Positions 50,535-63,156 of a stretch of 64,000 bases of DNA are shown here, in pieces. The DNA is from Phycomyces blakesleeanus NRRL 1555(-). Its lineage: Eukaryota > Mucoromycota > Mucoromycetes > Mucorales > Phycomycetaceae. The first letter of the stretch is position 1, and each line of letters starts with the position of its first letter. The translations under genes and the position numbers were made by a program. Location: the NCBI RefSeq assembly GCF_001638985.1, contig NW_017265153.1:431776-495775 (forward strand). Direction: 5' to 3'. The notes under the pieces were generated by a model that worked only from the letters and a program-made list of their open reading frames with translations, made no database searches and was not told the origin of the DNA.

Positions 50535-51549
50535 CGTGCTTTCTGTTAATTACTTTCGGGTATGAAGCGTACATTGAACCCATAGACAGAAAAAAGATGT
50601 CAGATGATAGAGCTATAGAGAAGAAGATAAAGATAGATAAAGATAAAGACTAAGATTATTATAAATAAAGTAAATAGGAGTGTCAGAGAATCAATCTTCA
50701 CTTGATAGATCGGTTGACAATATTAAGTTCTACATCTATCAGTGTATGGCTTGTGGTTTGCTCATTAATTACTATGGTTTTAAAGATGTGCTCTGTGCGC
50801 CATTTTCGTCGTGATCTAAAATAATTAAAAAAGAGTGACCATTTTGAGAGGGCCACGTTTTTATGTGATATTAACAAGCTCACACAAAAGGTAAGTGTTT
50901 GTTATGGTCACTCTATAAACTTCAATACAAAGCCGTCCAATAAATACAGAAAAACCAGGCGTAGAAAACCAATCAATCAGTAGTTTGTATTGAAGCTGAC
51001 CAATGAATGTGTATATATATTTATACAAAAGCGTAATTATAATAGAAGTTTAGTAAAAAAAAAATCTTTTCGAAACGCAGAAAAGAGAAAGTACGTTTTT
51101 TTGTTTGTAAGAAGCATTTTATTAGGCTTTGGGGGTCTGGTGACACTCAAAAGAAGATAATCAAAAGAGTGATCACAGCATTTGTTTGGAGGGTTTTCTA
51201 GCTTTTTCAATGTTTTAGAGAAAGTACGTAAAATTAAAGGAATAAGAAAAGAAAGTCGCCCCCCTCCTCTCCCCCCCAAAAAAAAAACATATAAATATAT
51301 TATTTTCTGAAATTAACATCGCAAATTTCGGAAATTTATAATACAAAAAAAAAATACAAAATACGATATCTTGGCACGACGTTACTTTTAGGGAATAGTG
51401 ATTTATAAATGTGTTTTACTGTATTTCTTACAATTCTCTTAATTTCTCTTTTTCTCTCTCTTTCTTTTCTTTTTTCTCTCTCCCTCTCCCTCTCTAATTC
51501 ATTCACCACATTTCTTTATATTTAATTATTTTCAATAGAATCGTTTGTA
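50535..51549. other. intergenic, no supported gene
   Basis: AT-rich, with a C-run/A-run block near 51259-51287 and a CT-rich stretch at 51430-51496 that probably belongs to the 5' region of the Bsd2-like gene. Confidence 0.5.
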
Positions 51550-52993
51550 ATGGGCAGCAGATACCAAAAAGTAAAGAACAGTAAAAAAAAACAAAAAAAA
51601 GAATAAGAAATTGTCCGGCTACTTTGAATTAGAATCCTTGGAATCAGCAATTAAACCTATTTCTCTTTCTTTTTTACTTTTATTTTCTTACACTTTTTAA
51701 CATTAATTATTTCTACCTCGTTAGTTGTCTACACTTGATGATCCACTTGAGGTTCAGCAGGCTTTAAACAGCCATACATCTTCCAGGCAATCCTTATCAG
51801 TATCTCGCCCACAAGAAGAAGTCGCATTAACTGCACAGTCTCAACAACGAAACGATCTCGAGGAATCTTTTGATGAACATTTTGATGACAATGACCACAG
51901 CGAATCTCAACGCTTAATTCAACCCAGCTACACACCCCAAACCACATCTGCTCAAGTTAGTTCTTCGACCCCACAACCAAGACAACCAAGATCGTCTATC
52001 AACAATCGTCCAGCAGTGTTGCCAGTGAGCAATGATGGAGTATTCTCTAATATGGCTGCTAAACCTGAATCTGAAAGAACCAAAGTGGATGAGACACCGC
52101 CTGTAAGTCGTATATTAAATTGTATTTGAATTGATTCTCATAATTATATATATATATATATATAAGGCTTACGATGAAGCTGCGGCAGACTCAACTCCAC
52201 CTTATTGGCAAACAACCATTATTGCTCCGGCAGGCATGGGTGACTATGTAATGGTTGAAGGCATGCCCGTAGGAAACATATTAAGTTTTGTCTGGAATTT
52301 GCTTGGTACGTGGGCAAATCAAAAGAAGCCTCTTGTTGCACCTAATTTATACTATATAATATTTTTTGCTATTATTATTTTCAAATCTTGAAACAAAAAC
52401 ATTGTGTAATCTGATTTGATTTGATTTGATTTTCATTTGATGTAGTCTCTGCAAGCTTCCAATTTGTTGGTTTTATGTTAACTTATCTTTTACACACTTC
52501 ACACGCTGCAAAGGTTAGTAAAAACAATAATGATAGTTTCAATGCGTATACATTTATCAGAACGTATTCAAAAAGCTCGATTTTTTTCTCTTCTTTAATA
52601 ATTATATACTTATTTTATTATGATTTATTTTGGGGGGTTTTAGCAAGGTTCTCGGGCAGGTCTCGGCATATCATTGGTCCAAACAGGCTTTTATATCCGG
52701 AGTCGTGAGTATTAATATATATATATATCTTTGTAGATTGTTGGTGTGTAGATTGTATTAACAATCTCATCCGTTGCTTAGGTGGTTCATTGAACGAAAA
52801 TCTAAATTATGGAGACAATTATGGAGAGACTCACACTGAGGAAAATGAAGATGATGAAAATGCAAATATCATTGCATATTTCTTGATGATGTTGGGTTGG
52901 TTTATCATCGTTCGCTCCGTGGCTGAATACGTCAGGGCACGGAAGATGGAAAGAATCATCGGGGCTGAGCCCAATGCTGAAGCCATGGTTTAA
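51550..52993 (+). CDS. Bsd2/Ndfip-family adaptor of Rsp5/Nedd4 ubiquitin ligase
   Basis: An integral membrane adaptor that recruits the HECT ligase through PPxY motifs to sort transporters, such as metal permeases, to the vacuole. Six exons, 51550-51570, 51725-52102, 52167-52305, 52446-52513, 52644-52704 and 52782-52993, give 292 residues. The 7-codon first exon (MGSRYQK) is the least certain part. After an acidic, Gln/Ser-rich N-terminus comes the motif pair PPAYDEAA and PPYW, with the intron falling between PP and AY. Three hydrophobic segments follow: VGNILSFVWNLLVSASFQFV, FMLTYLLHTSHAAKQGSRAG to LVQTGFYI, and IIAYFLMMLGWFIIVRSV. The family hallmark sequence around the first two segments is present. 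The first intron is long for this window (154 nt) and CT-rich. Confidence 0.85.
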
Positions 52994-53191
52994 AAAAAAT
53001 TATATATATATATATATTGTATATACAATAATTCAATACCTCTTTTAACTCTCAATTCTTCTCTTATCTCCTTTTCTCCCCTTTTCTCCCCTTTTCTCCT
53101 TTCTCAGTCCATCTCTCCACACCATCAAATTCTTTACTATTAAATTACCGTGTAATGTCTATGTGATATTTTATTTTATTTTATTTTATTT

Positions 53192-54105
53192 TTAAATCGA
53201 TCCAGCACGCTCAGCATAAAGAGCTTCTGCCCATGCCTTAACAACAGGGTGCATAAACTTGCCTTGGGTAGAATCGAAGAAGGACTGAAGATTCTTGCCA
53301 TCAGCTACAGACGACAGAGGCGCATGATGAGTACATTGTGTACGAACATCGTATCAACTTACATTTCTCGTACTCAAGAGCCTGCACTATCATCTCAAAC
53401 TTGTCAAGGTCCTTAACCAACAAAGCCTCGGGTGTAATTGCCTCTTCATACTCATTCCACAATCCAGTTATCTCTTGTGCCATATCTGTGTCACCGAGAA
53501 GAGTCTGGAATCCATCCATAGCACTCTTCACATTATTAAAAACAAAAAACCCCCCCGATTCAGTTAATAAATAATCCTTTTATTATTCTTATTGTGTTTG
53601 ATGCATTACCTTTTCCATATTGAACTTGTCCTGCTTACTAACACCAGCATGAGGTGTAATGTCTCCCTAATAATGTCGGCAAAGAACAATAGTAAGAAAA
53701 ATATCTATTTAGCTGGTTGTGATTGGGATTATTGTAATATGCTACTCAACACTAAAAAAAAAAGGGGAAGACTTACGACGATAGCCTCGGCAAGGTCGTG
53801 AACAATCGCCATTTTGATGCACCTGTTGACAGCTTGTGTAAGCATATTTATCAATCCAAATAAATCATATTACTTGTCTCTGTCAAGAGAAGGATCGTTT
53901 ATCAGCATTGCCATGACACCCATTCGATGCATGTGATCACCAATCGACTCTGGTCCTTTGACACCATAATCAAGCCAGCCAGTTCGTTTTGTTCTCTAAT
54001 AGATCATGTCAATTACCTCCTTTTTGATCAAAGATCAAATCTTACCTTGAGCTGCTCAATTGTGTGTAAGAAACGGATTACACTGACAGGATTTGATTGA
54101 GCCAT
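53192..54105 (-). CDS. HD-domain 5'-deoxynucleotidase-like protein (HDDC2/YfbR type)
   Basis: A small metal-dependent phosphohydrolase, by family a 5'-nucleotidase acting on (deoxy)nucleoside monophosphates. Six exons, 54105-54046, 53995-53874, 53822-53777, 53666-53610, 53525-53363 and 53304-53192, give 186 residues, close to yeast YGL101W and human HDDC2. Motifs: RTGWLDYGV, PESIGDHMHRMGVMAM (first metal His), MAIVHDLAEAIVGDITP (the HD pair, with GDITP across an intron), and LVKDLDKFEMIVQALEYE (second conserved Asp). The order and spacing of HD ligands are complete. It ends 198 bases from the convergent Bsd2-like gene and starts 240 bases downstream of the Sam50 stop codon, on the same strand as Sam50. 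Confidence 0.92.
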
Positions 54106-54345
54106 TAGGGATTAGTGTTGAGCAAATCAAATAAAAAATGCAACAGAAAAAAAAACAAGACAATGGATCTTCTAGTGTATGTGTGTGTGTGTGCGTTTTG
54201 TGACCACATATTCACACTCATATAATTCTCCTTCTCTTTCCATCTTCTTTGACAACTCCGTCAACATTTCTGGTTTAGTTTGTAAATACTCTTTCTTTTG
54301 TTTTGTTTGTTTGTTTTTGTCTATAGTGTATCTACAAAGTGTTTA

Positions 54346-56646
54346 TTACAAAAAGTTTAATCCGATTCCTAGCTGAAGACCTCTTCTAATTTGGTCTCCT
54401 CTTGCAGCTGTCAGAGGAATACAGTAGTTTAATTCGATACGGGCAATGCTGTGGCGGAAGATGAGACCAAAGCCAGTGGATAGACTGGGAGATTCTGTGA
54501 GGGCACGCGCAGCATCTTGTGGATTTGTTCCTAAGTTTATAGCCAGCATTATTGTTATTACTATATTGGGGTGATTTTTTATAAGCATGTCTTTACCTGT
54601 CTTTAATGGTACAGATGTACCTGCATTAACAAACAATTGGGCTCTCAAAGGCTTTTCTTCGAGTTTTGGCAGAGGTGCAACCAAACTAACGCCTGCAGAC
54701 CAATAGGCATCACCACCCAAAGCATCACCTATTTTGTTTTGTTTTTTTTACACACGTATATGTTCATCAATTTGTCTGGTCTTTTCAATTGAACACATCC
54801 CATATTATACACAAAACTTACGGTAATCTCGAGGGCCTATTCCTCCTGTTTTGAATCCTCGGACAGACAGGGGTCCTCCAATGTGGAATCTGTCCGACAC
54901 AGTGGCAGCCTTTGGATCGTCATTTAGGTTGGCCAGCCAGCCGGCTCTCAGTCCTAAGCTCATTACAACACCAGGATGCACTCCCACAATCTCATCCTCC
55001 TTGTTTCTCAACAGACTTCCACCGCCAAACTGTTGGTGCACCTGTGTCTCCACCTCAGCCTTGGCAAAGTTTGCATTGCCGATTCCCATCACACCGGCCA
55101 ATTCTTGAGAGAAACGAATGTAGTGTCCACGAGTAGGCAAAAGCATGTCATCGCGTCGTTCACGGATAAATGTGTGGTTGATCGAAGATTTGAGAGACTG
55201 GCCGACTTGGTTACGGATACTAGCACAATAATAAAAGTCCCAAAATTTAATATTTTTTAGTAGCTAAAAGTACCATATATCTATTCCTATATCTTTATAT
55301 GTACCTGAGAGAAGCAGTATCGGAAACCTTGTCGATAGATCTCCAAATACAGTTGTAACTAAGTTCGTGGAAACCAAAGCGAGAAAGTGTCTATAGAGCA
55401 TGAATATATATATTAACATTACACATATACATACTGTCCACAGTGCATCTTTGTTTTTGTATATTTACCTTGTAACGCAGACCAACACCTCGGGAAAGTT
55501 CTTCATAAGAGCTCATCAAGACATTGTTTTGGAGAACATGGTGTGCATTAATATCCAATCTAGAGTCAGGAGATGCATTGACAGGTTTGGCAAGCGAAAA
55601 CTGGATAAAAAAATTTACACATACATATACATATACATATACATATATACAGGTGTATATGAGTTTTTCTTGTTTCTCTGGTTTATATCAAAAAAATACG
55701 AATCGTACGCACCTGGAAAGAAGAACTGTTTCTTGTGCCAAAGGAAGCCACTGTCTCTAGTACTTCTGCGCCGCCAAACACATTGCGTACAGTTACGGAT
55801 CCATTCTAATTTATCATCATTGTTGTTATTTTTGAGTTTTATAGGCAAGAAGACAGACTACTGACACTAATATTGTATGGATTAATTGTAGATTTATTTT
55901 CTTACCATATTTCCTTCGTTGTTGCCAATCTCTGTTCCGGTCTTGATAAAAAATCTACTCTTTTCCTTTACTTGATAAACCACATTAATTGATCCAGGTG
56001 CTGCCAAGGGGTCGCTGTCCGAGGCCCGATCAAGCAAAACCTTGACTTGTTCAAACACGTCGAGGCGCATCAATTGTTCTGCCACAAGCTGAGACTGGTT
56101 CACAACATCAGCTACTGTCTTTGAATCCATGATTTTTGCAGTTGCTGTTTCGAGAAACGAAGGACGTGTGCGAATGGCGCCAAGGACACTGACAGCATTT
56201 ACGTGCGCATTTGACCCAGCGGTGTCATTCAACTAGGATTCATTTTGTGTGAGTATATATGCGTATTTATGCATATTATTATTATTTTGGAATTAATAAA
56301 TGCAACTTATGTATTTTATTTTCATTTATATTTCTTTTTGGTTTTTTTTTTTAATGTTAGATTAAATTAGATTAGATTATTTAATGAGCTTATATAAATG
56401 TGTGCATTTATGTATATATATATATATATATACTTGTAAATTGGTATTGCTTGAATATTTACCACTTGAAATAAACGACGACCAGCTTCCTCCTGTTGTT
56501 GTTGCAAGAATGTATCAGTCTCTGACGGGGAATTCTAAACAGAAAACAATTAAAAAAAAAGCAAAAATAGTTCAAAGAGGCGATTCAGTTTATGGGAATA
56601 ATAATCGCACAAGCAAACACACACACACACACACATTTGACTCCAT
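54346..56646 (-). CDS. SAM50: Sam50/Tob55, mitochondrial outer-membrane beta-barrel assembly
   Basis: The channel subunit of the sorting and assembly machinery, which inserts beta-barrel proteins into the mitochondrial outer membrane. Exons 56534-56466 (or -56463), 56232-55906, 55805-55713, 55600-55469, 55390-55305, 55219-54822, 54728-54597 and 54530-54346 are well supported. A POTRA-like N-terminal domain (AIRTRPSFLETATAKIMDSK, then LMRLDVFEQVKVLLD) leads to the Omp85 barrel. The barrel includes RFHIGGPLSVRGFKTGGIGP, carrying the conserved (V/I)RG(F/Y) substrate motif of loop 6. The C-terminal strand GLQLGIGLNFL is a good beta-signal. The first coding exon is uncertain: an ATG at 56646 gives only MESN before a GT-repeat donor. 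With it the protein is about 478 residues, the expected size. Confidence 0.9.
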
Positions 56647-59075
56647 AATTGACGATAATGATAAATGATTTATATATGGATATAGATATCAAAGGAGGGA
56701 ATCAATAGAGAATGAACACTTTCTATTGTTTTTCGATATTCTTCTTCTTGATTTGGAAGGACTGATTAGAGAAGAGGTGAAATTAGAGTAAAAATAAAAA
56801 TAAGTGTTTTTTTTTCCTCTTTTTTCTTTTTTTGGTAAAACACTGTTTCCCACTTTACTCACCCATACACCTACACTCGTTAATTCACTCATTCACTTAA
56901 CCTACTCACTAATTCAACTCAACGTCACACCCTGGCGGATCTCTAATGACTGTGAATCTTTTCTTTTCACAGTATTAAAAAGAATGAGGGTTAGTGGAAC
57001 ACGTGATTAAGCGAGCCAATCTTATCTTACATATTATTGAAAAGAAAGGGAGATATCTCTGCGCATGACTTATATTTGACCCTTCTATATTTTTAAAACA
57101 ATTTTATTAATTACTCTTCCACAGACAACTCACGATTTAATTGTGTTTCCATTTGCGATGAACAATAGAGACGGACAAAGTAACAAGGAACTTCTTTAAA
57201 CTGGCCTGATATTTAAAAGATAGGACACAATGCCTTTTTGAAAGGTATGAAGAAGGTAGTTTACTGACTAAAGTGTTTCTTCATTTGAGAAGAATCTAAT
57301 CGCATTGTCTAACAACATGGAAATCTAAAGATTCTCTAATTTCTCCACTTTATTTCTTTAATCACATAAACTAAGAAAAATGTATAATAAGAATTGAAAG
57401 TTAAATTACTATCTAAATTTAAAAAAATCAATGAAAATTTAATTTCTCTACTAAATAAACCTTTGACTATGTCAAAAACATCAGATAATTCAAAGAATTT
57501 AGCAGCTTTGAAAACCTTGAAAACAAGAAACTTTAAAGACTTTAAAGACTTGGAAGATTCTAGATTTTTTAAGGGTTATTAGAGGTTCTAATGACTTTAT
57601 GGGCTCTAGGTGCTTTAAAGACTTCAATGGTAACAGAAACATTCTTGTCATCATCATATACATATTATTATGTATATACTATATACAATGGTAATTGTGG
57701 GCCCAATTGAAATAAACAGTAGAGAAGTATGTAAAGTTAGGGATAAAATATCATATCATATATCATTTGAATATACACAAGAGAACTTTTGGCTATCAAG
57801 ACAGCTACAGAAATTTGAAAGGCTTTCTTAAATTTAGACAAACTGCTAGTGCAAATAGGTAGTGAATATTTAAAGTCGATAGCAGTATAAAGACCATATA
57901 ATAAACTTTAGGAAGAAGTATTATCATGAATGTTAGAAGATGAGTATATTCAAAGTATGAAATAAAGAAAAGGAAACTAAGCAACACAGTGCAATGGTTG
58001 CTATTTTACTTGAACCAAGGTTTTCAATTTTTGTATGACTTGTGTTTGTTTTTGTTTTAGTATCAAATGTTTAAATAACCTTAGACGAACGGTTTTTTCT
58101 TTGTAAGAATAGTATGGCTATGGCTCCTTAAACTGTCCCAATGGGGTCAACCGGTCTACCTCGTTTAGATACAAAAATAAAAAATAAAAATGCTGCCTGA
58201 ATATTCTCATCTTGCTTACACCGTAATTTAATATAATTTAATTGATATTTTTAAAGAAAAAGACAGAATATCCTCTTTCTTTCTTTCTTTCTTTCTTTTT
58301 CGTCAAGTGTGAAAGAAATAGGGCAATGATATAAAGAGACAGTCCTTGTAAATACAATACATATATTTGTATGTTTTTCACTGTGGTCTTTTAATTGAAC
58401 GAGCAAAGTTGCATAAATCTTCATAAAGACACTGCGATTGGAGGTTCTCAAGTGATATGTATATATGAGTATTAATATAAGAAGTGTAGAAACCAATTGG
58501 CTTGAGTTGAATTGAGAGAAGAATGTCGAGATCCGGTAATCTAGTGTAAAGTGTATACGACGGTTATACTGTCAAATGTTTCTCATTCGATCTGCGCTTT
58601 GGTCCCTTTACCCTTTTTCTATTGTTATTATATATACATTGTCTAGCTATCTATTTATTTGGGAGGGTGTAATAAATTAAAGCGAGAAAAGATCAACCTT
58701 GAATATTATTTCAATTCAGTAACCTAAAAGATTTTATTCAACTACACTATACACTGAACATTCTTCAACACACAGCAAGAAGTATATTTATACGGACAGT
58801 AAAACTGATAGAGACCATTATATAGTCTGGTCCTTTTATATTTATATATATATATGTTAAAATAAATAAATAAAGAGAGAGAGAGAGATAACTTGCAAGA
58901 AAATAAGAGAGAAAATAAAAAAAAGACAGTTTCCTTTTTGGGAATCGTTGTCACGTTTCACAGCAAAAAAAAACTTAGTTGCCCATAGTTCCCTATGATT
59001 TTTTATTAATAAAAAAAAAAGCACAGAAACAAAAAGCAAATTTGAGTGTTTTTTTTATAGTAATTTATTTATATT
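56647..59075. other. 2.4-kb intergenic stretch, no gene seen
   Basis: AT-rich. It contains the 5' flank of the Sam50 gene, GACTTTAAA-type short repeats at about 57531-57560, a TTTC repeat at about 58277-58300 and an AGAG repeat at about 58873-58888. No coding frame is convincing. Confidence 0.5.
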
Positions 59076-59484
59076 ATGCCATTCACCAGCGTACGAGGGA
59101 ATTGTCGAGGGAATTGGATCGAGGGAATTGAGCCACGTCATATACGATTCCGATTGTTATTCAGCATATGTTTTTTAATTATTTACTAAAATACCCTGCC
59201 CATTTTTATTTTTTTGTTAATGATTTGTTTCATTTTGGTTATATAAAATGTGCTTTTTCAAAGTATGGTCGTTTAGTATATTCCTTTTTGTAACTAGAGT
59301 CCTTATTTTAGAAATTTTGTCAATTCCCTCGACAATTACATGGTGTTTTTGACCATGTAATTGTCGAGGGAATTGACAAATATATCCATTCGGAATCGAA
59401 TAAATTACTATGAAAAGTAATTTTTCTTTCAATTCCCTCGATCCAATTCCCTCGACAATTCCCTCGTACGCTGGTGAATGGCAT
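59076..59484. mobile_element. MITE-like nested inverted-repeat element A (409 bp)
   Basis: Perfect terminal inverted repeats of 56 bp (59076-59131 and 59429-59484) start ATGCCATTCACCAGCGTACG. Inside lies a second perfect inverted repeat of 29 bp (59316-59344 and 59352-59380) with a 7-base loop. The 10-mer GAGGGAATTG occurs eight times: three in each terminal repeat, in opposite orientations, and once in each inner arm. The flanks carry TAATTTATTTAT at 59061-59072 and 59485-59496, a possible 12-bp target duplication offset by three bases on the left. There is no open frame of note. The element ends 146 bases before the Nop14 start codon. Confidence 0.85.
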
Positions 59485-59630
59485 TAATTTATTTATTTTG
59501 TTGTTTCCAAAAAAAAAAATTGAAAAAAAAAATTGAAAGAGAAAAAAAAAAAATCTAAATCTAAATCCTCTATTAGCAATTTGTTAATTTTTTTTTTTTT
59601 GCTTCTTCTTCTTTTTTCTTTAAACGATCG

Positions 59631-62600
59631 ATGGTCGCCTCTTCAACCACAAAACAACAACAACCCAAGGGAAGCGGCGGATCTGCACTCAAGAGACTCA
59701 AAAACTCTCTAAAGGCAGCCGGTGTAGTCGGTCAACAGTCGAAAGCTAGTCGATCCAAAAAAGACCGCAAGCGAGGAATCCCCTCTGAAGTCGGCAAGAA
59801 TGAAGTCAATCAAAAGCTCGGTCTGATCAGAGGCGAGTTTAATCCCTTTGAGATCAAGGTCAATCGCACAAAGTTTGACATTGTCGGACGTACTGTCAAG
59901 GGTACTGTTGGTAAACCCACATTGAGCAAGCAGATTGGTGAAGACAATGTAAGCTGTAATTCGATCAATAAAAATCGTAATAAAAACAACAACAACAGCA
60001 GCAGCAGAAGCAAAACAAAACAAATATTAATACTAATTAATAAACCGTTTTTTTTTAAAAATTGACATTTGTCTTATAAATAATTAATTATTTTAGCGTA
60101 AGAAAACCTTATTGTCTGAGCTGCGTGGAAAGCATCGTGTGGGTGGTATTGTGGATAAACGTTTTGGTGAAACAAACCCTCACTTGACACCCGAAGAGAA
60201 GATGTTGGAGAGATTCACAAAAGAAAAGCAGGTGAGAAATATGGATATATATATACACGACTTTCAGTACATATAAATGTATAATGAGAGATAGAGAGAT
60301 AGAAAGACATATATATATATATATATATTATTCTGGTAGTTTCAAGATGTGTACCTTGTTTTAATACACCCAAAAAGAAAATTAAGGATAATAAGGATAG
60401 CAATGTGTCAATTCTCTATCGTCATTAGTATAATTATTAGTCAACTAATCGAGAATGCATTCTTCTCCTTTTAGAGAAATGCTCGTTCAGGTGGATCCAT
60501 GTTCAATTTGGATGATGATGAAGAGGCTGACTTGACCCATTATGGCCAGTCTCTCGGCGACATGGATGACTTTGACGACGCTGGTCTGGAACTCAGCGAC
60601 GACGAAGAAAGTGGACAGCTCAACCGTAACATTGTCAACAAAATGCACTTTGGTGGTTTTGAAGGTGACAAGGAGAATGGTGAGGATGGTGAACGCCACA
60701 AGTCCAAGAATGAAGTCATGAAAGAGATTATTGCAAAGAGCAAACTCTACAAGGTAAATAGATCATTAAATACATATATAAAAAAATTATGATTTGTTAC
60801 TTACAAATAAATATATATATATATATATATATATTGTGATTTATTTTTTTATTTTTGTAGCATGAGCGTCAGAACGCCAAACAGGAAGATGAAGCTATGC
60901 GTCAAGATCTTGATTCCGAGCTTGATGACATTAGAGGCCTTTTGAGCACTAAGCCTAGCGCAAGAAAGCCCCTCCCTTCCCAGAATATGCTGTTTGCAAA
61001 GGTAAAAACAAAAATAAAAATAAAATAAAACAGAATGTATATATTAATAATAATAATTATTATTAGAACGAGCATGAAGAAGGACAAAAGGCAGATGCTG
61101 GGGATGATGAAAAAGAAGAGCGCGAATACGACGACTACGATAAAGCACTCCGTGACTTGGCAAACGATAAGCGCGCCATGGCCACTGATCGTACAAAGAC
61201 AGAGGGAGAAATTGCCCTGGAAGAGAAGCAGAAACTCGAAAAGGCCGAACGTGCCAGAAAGAGACGTATGGAAGGACTTGAGTCTGATGAAGAGGAAGAA
61301 GGATTCAAGGGCAAGCGTAAGAAGAGAAAGTCTGCTGCTCCTCAGGGTGACGATCTTGGAGATGATTATCTTGCCGAATTGGAAGATGAAGTGAACCGTC
61401 TCGGTCGTGGTTTGACACTTGAGGATATCCAAAACGGTGTTGTTCCTTCTTCTGACGAGGAAGATGATGATGAGGAAGACGAAGACGAAGATGAAGAAGG
61501 CGAAGGCGAAGGCGAAGATGAAGATGAAGATGAATATGAGGAAGAGAGTGACATTGAGGATTTGGAGAGTGGTGATGAAGCACCTGTTTTTGCCGATGAA
61601 GATGATGAGGATGATGTAAACACAATTGGTGCAAGTGGAAGTCTTGTGAAAAAGACTGCCAAAAAGCCTACCAAAAATGTTGAAAAGCGTGAGGTCCCAT
61701 TCACCTTCACCTGCCCCACCACACATGCCGAATTCTTGAAGATCATGGAGGGACTTGAGGTTGAAGATGCGGTCTTGGTTACCAAACGTATCCGAGTTCT
61801 GCACCACATCAAGCTGAATTCAGCAAACAAGGCCAAGATTGCGGCCTTTTTTGGTGTTTTGGTAGAACACCTTGGATATATTGCGTCTACCGTGAGCCCT
61901 CTGCCTACCGAGACTCTTGATGCACTCTGCATCCATGTTTTTGAGATGGGCCAGCAGGTTCCTGAGGCCGCTGCCACAGTATTCCATGCTAAGCTGCAGC
62001 AGATGCACACCACAATGGCACAAAAGATGACCCATGGACAGGCATCTTCGTGGCCCGATGTTGAAGAGCTCACCCTCCTGCGTTCGCTTGGCCAAGTATT
62101 TTCGACTTCTGATCTGACACATCCTATTGCTTCCCCAGCCATGCTCTTTATGTCCCAGGCACTTGAGCAGTGCCGTGTTCAGAGTGAGGTTGACCTTGGA
62201 CGTGGATTGTTCTTGACATTATTGCTCTCCGAGGTAAATATATATATATATATATATGTCAAAAAAAATGGGGGCAAATAGGAAATGATTATTTACCATG
62301 TTTTGTTATTGCTACTATTAGTACCAATCCGTATCAAAGCGTCTGTTACCCGAGGCTTTGAACTTCTTGCATCGTTCTCTTGTGATGCTTGCACCCAAGG
62401 ACATGTTCCTCAAGGATGGCGTCCCTGGCACATTCCCTCTGTCCGACAATGCCAAGCTTAATATTCAGGACAGCACTGGTGGAGAGATTGAGAGTATTGG
62501 ATCGCTTGATCTTGGCCGACTTGGTGATGAGAATGTGGAGAATGAAGAGGGCAGCAACGAGATGCGCCTCACACTGTTGCGGTCTACAGTTTTGATGATT

Positions 62601-63156
62601 GAGCGATTATTGCAGTTGTATGCTTCCACATCTGCTCTTGTTGAGCTTTTCCAACAGACACTTGATATTGTTCGGATTTTAGAGACAGTATCATGGCACA
62701 GCGAGATTGAGGTAAGATAATTATGGACTTTAATTAATTGAACGTTTGATTAATTTGAATTTTTAGAGTGTGTTGGGTGAACTGTCGAATAGATTAGAAC
62801 GCCAGATCAAGTTCTGCAAGGACAAGCGAGTCAAGACACCCCTCCGAATGCAGATGCATCGTCCCATACCCATTGCTCAGCACCTTCCCAAGTTTGAAAA
62901 GGGCTACTCTATGGATCGCCACTATGATCCTGATCATGAGCGTGCACAGGCCAACAAGCTTGCAGCCCAGCACAAGAAGGAGAAGAAGGGAGCCCTGCGT
63001 GAGTTGCGCAAGGATAACATGTTCTTGGCCAGAGAAAAGGCCAAGGTCAGAAAGCAAAAGGACGAAGATTACAACAAGATGATCAAGGGAGTCATGACTG
63101 TACTAGAAGGCGAACAAGGCGAACAGAATCGTCTGGATCGCGAAAACAAGAAATAA
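59631..63156 (+). CDS. NOP14: Nop14, small-subunit processome protein
   Basis: A nucleolar protein required for U3 snoRNP-dependent 18S rRNA maturation and 40S subunit assembly. Seven exons, all in phase with GT-AG sites: 59631-59948, 60097-60231, 60475-60753, 60861-61001, 61067-62233, 62322-62711 and 62767-63156, giving 939 residues (yeast 810, human 857). The N-terminus has [14 protein letters not shown] and [20 protein letters not shown], then [20 protein letters not shown], all typical of Nop14. A central acidic region (residues about 500-540) is nearly all Asp/Glu with Gly ([16 protein letters not shown]). The helical C-terminal half ends with [19 protein letters not shown] and a Lys-rich tail ([17 protein letters not shown]). 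The extra length is mainly in acidic and linker regions. Long antisense frames inside it are shadows of its codon pattern. The promoter carries element A and A/T-rich TTGAAA motifs. Confidence 0.95.

Noticed and set aside
60902..61807. 301-codon open frame on the - strand, hydrophobic
   Set aside because: Antisense to the acidic Nop14 exon; the apparent membrane segments arise from reversed GAA/GAT repeats.
61366..62142. 258-codon open frame on the - strand, Ser-rich
   Set aside because: Also a shadow of the Nop14 coding exon.
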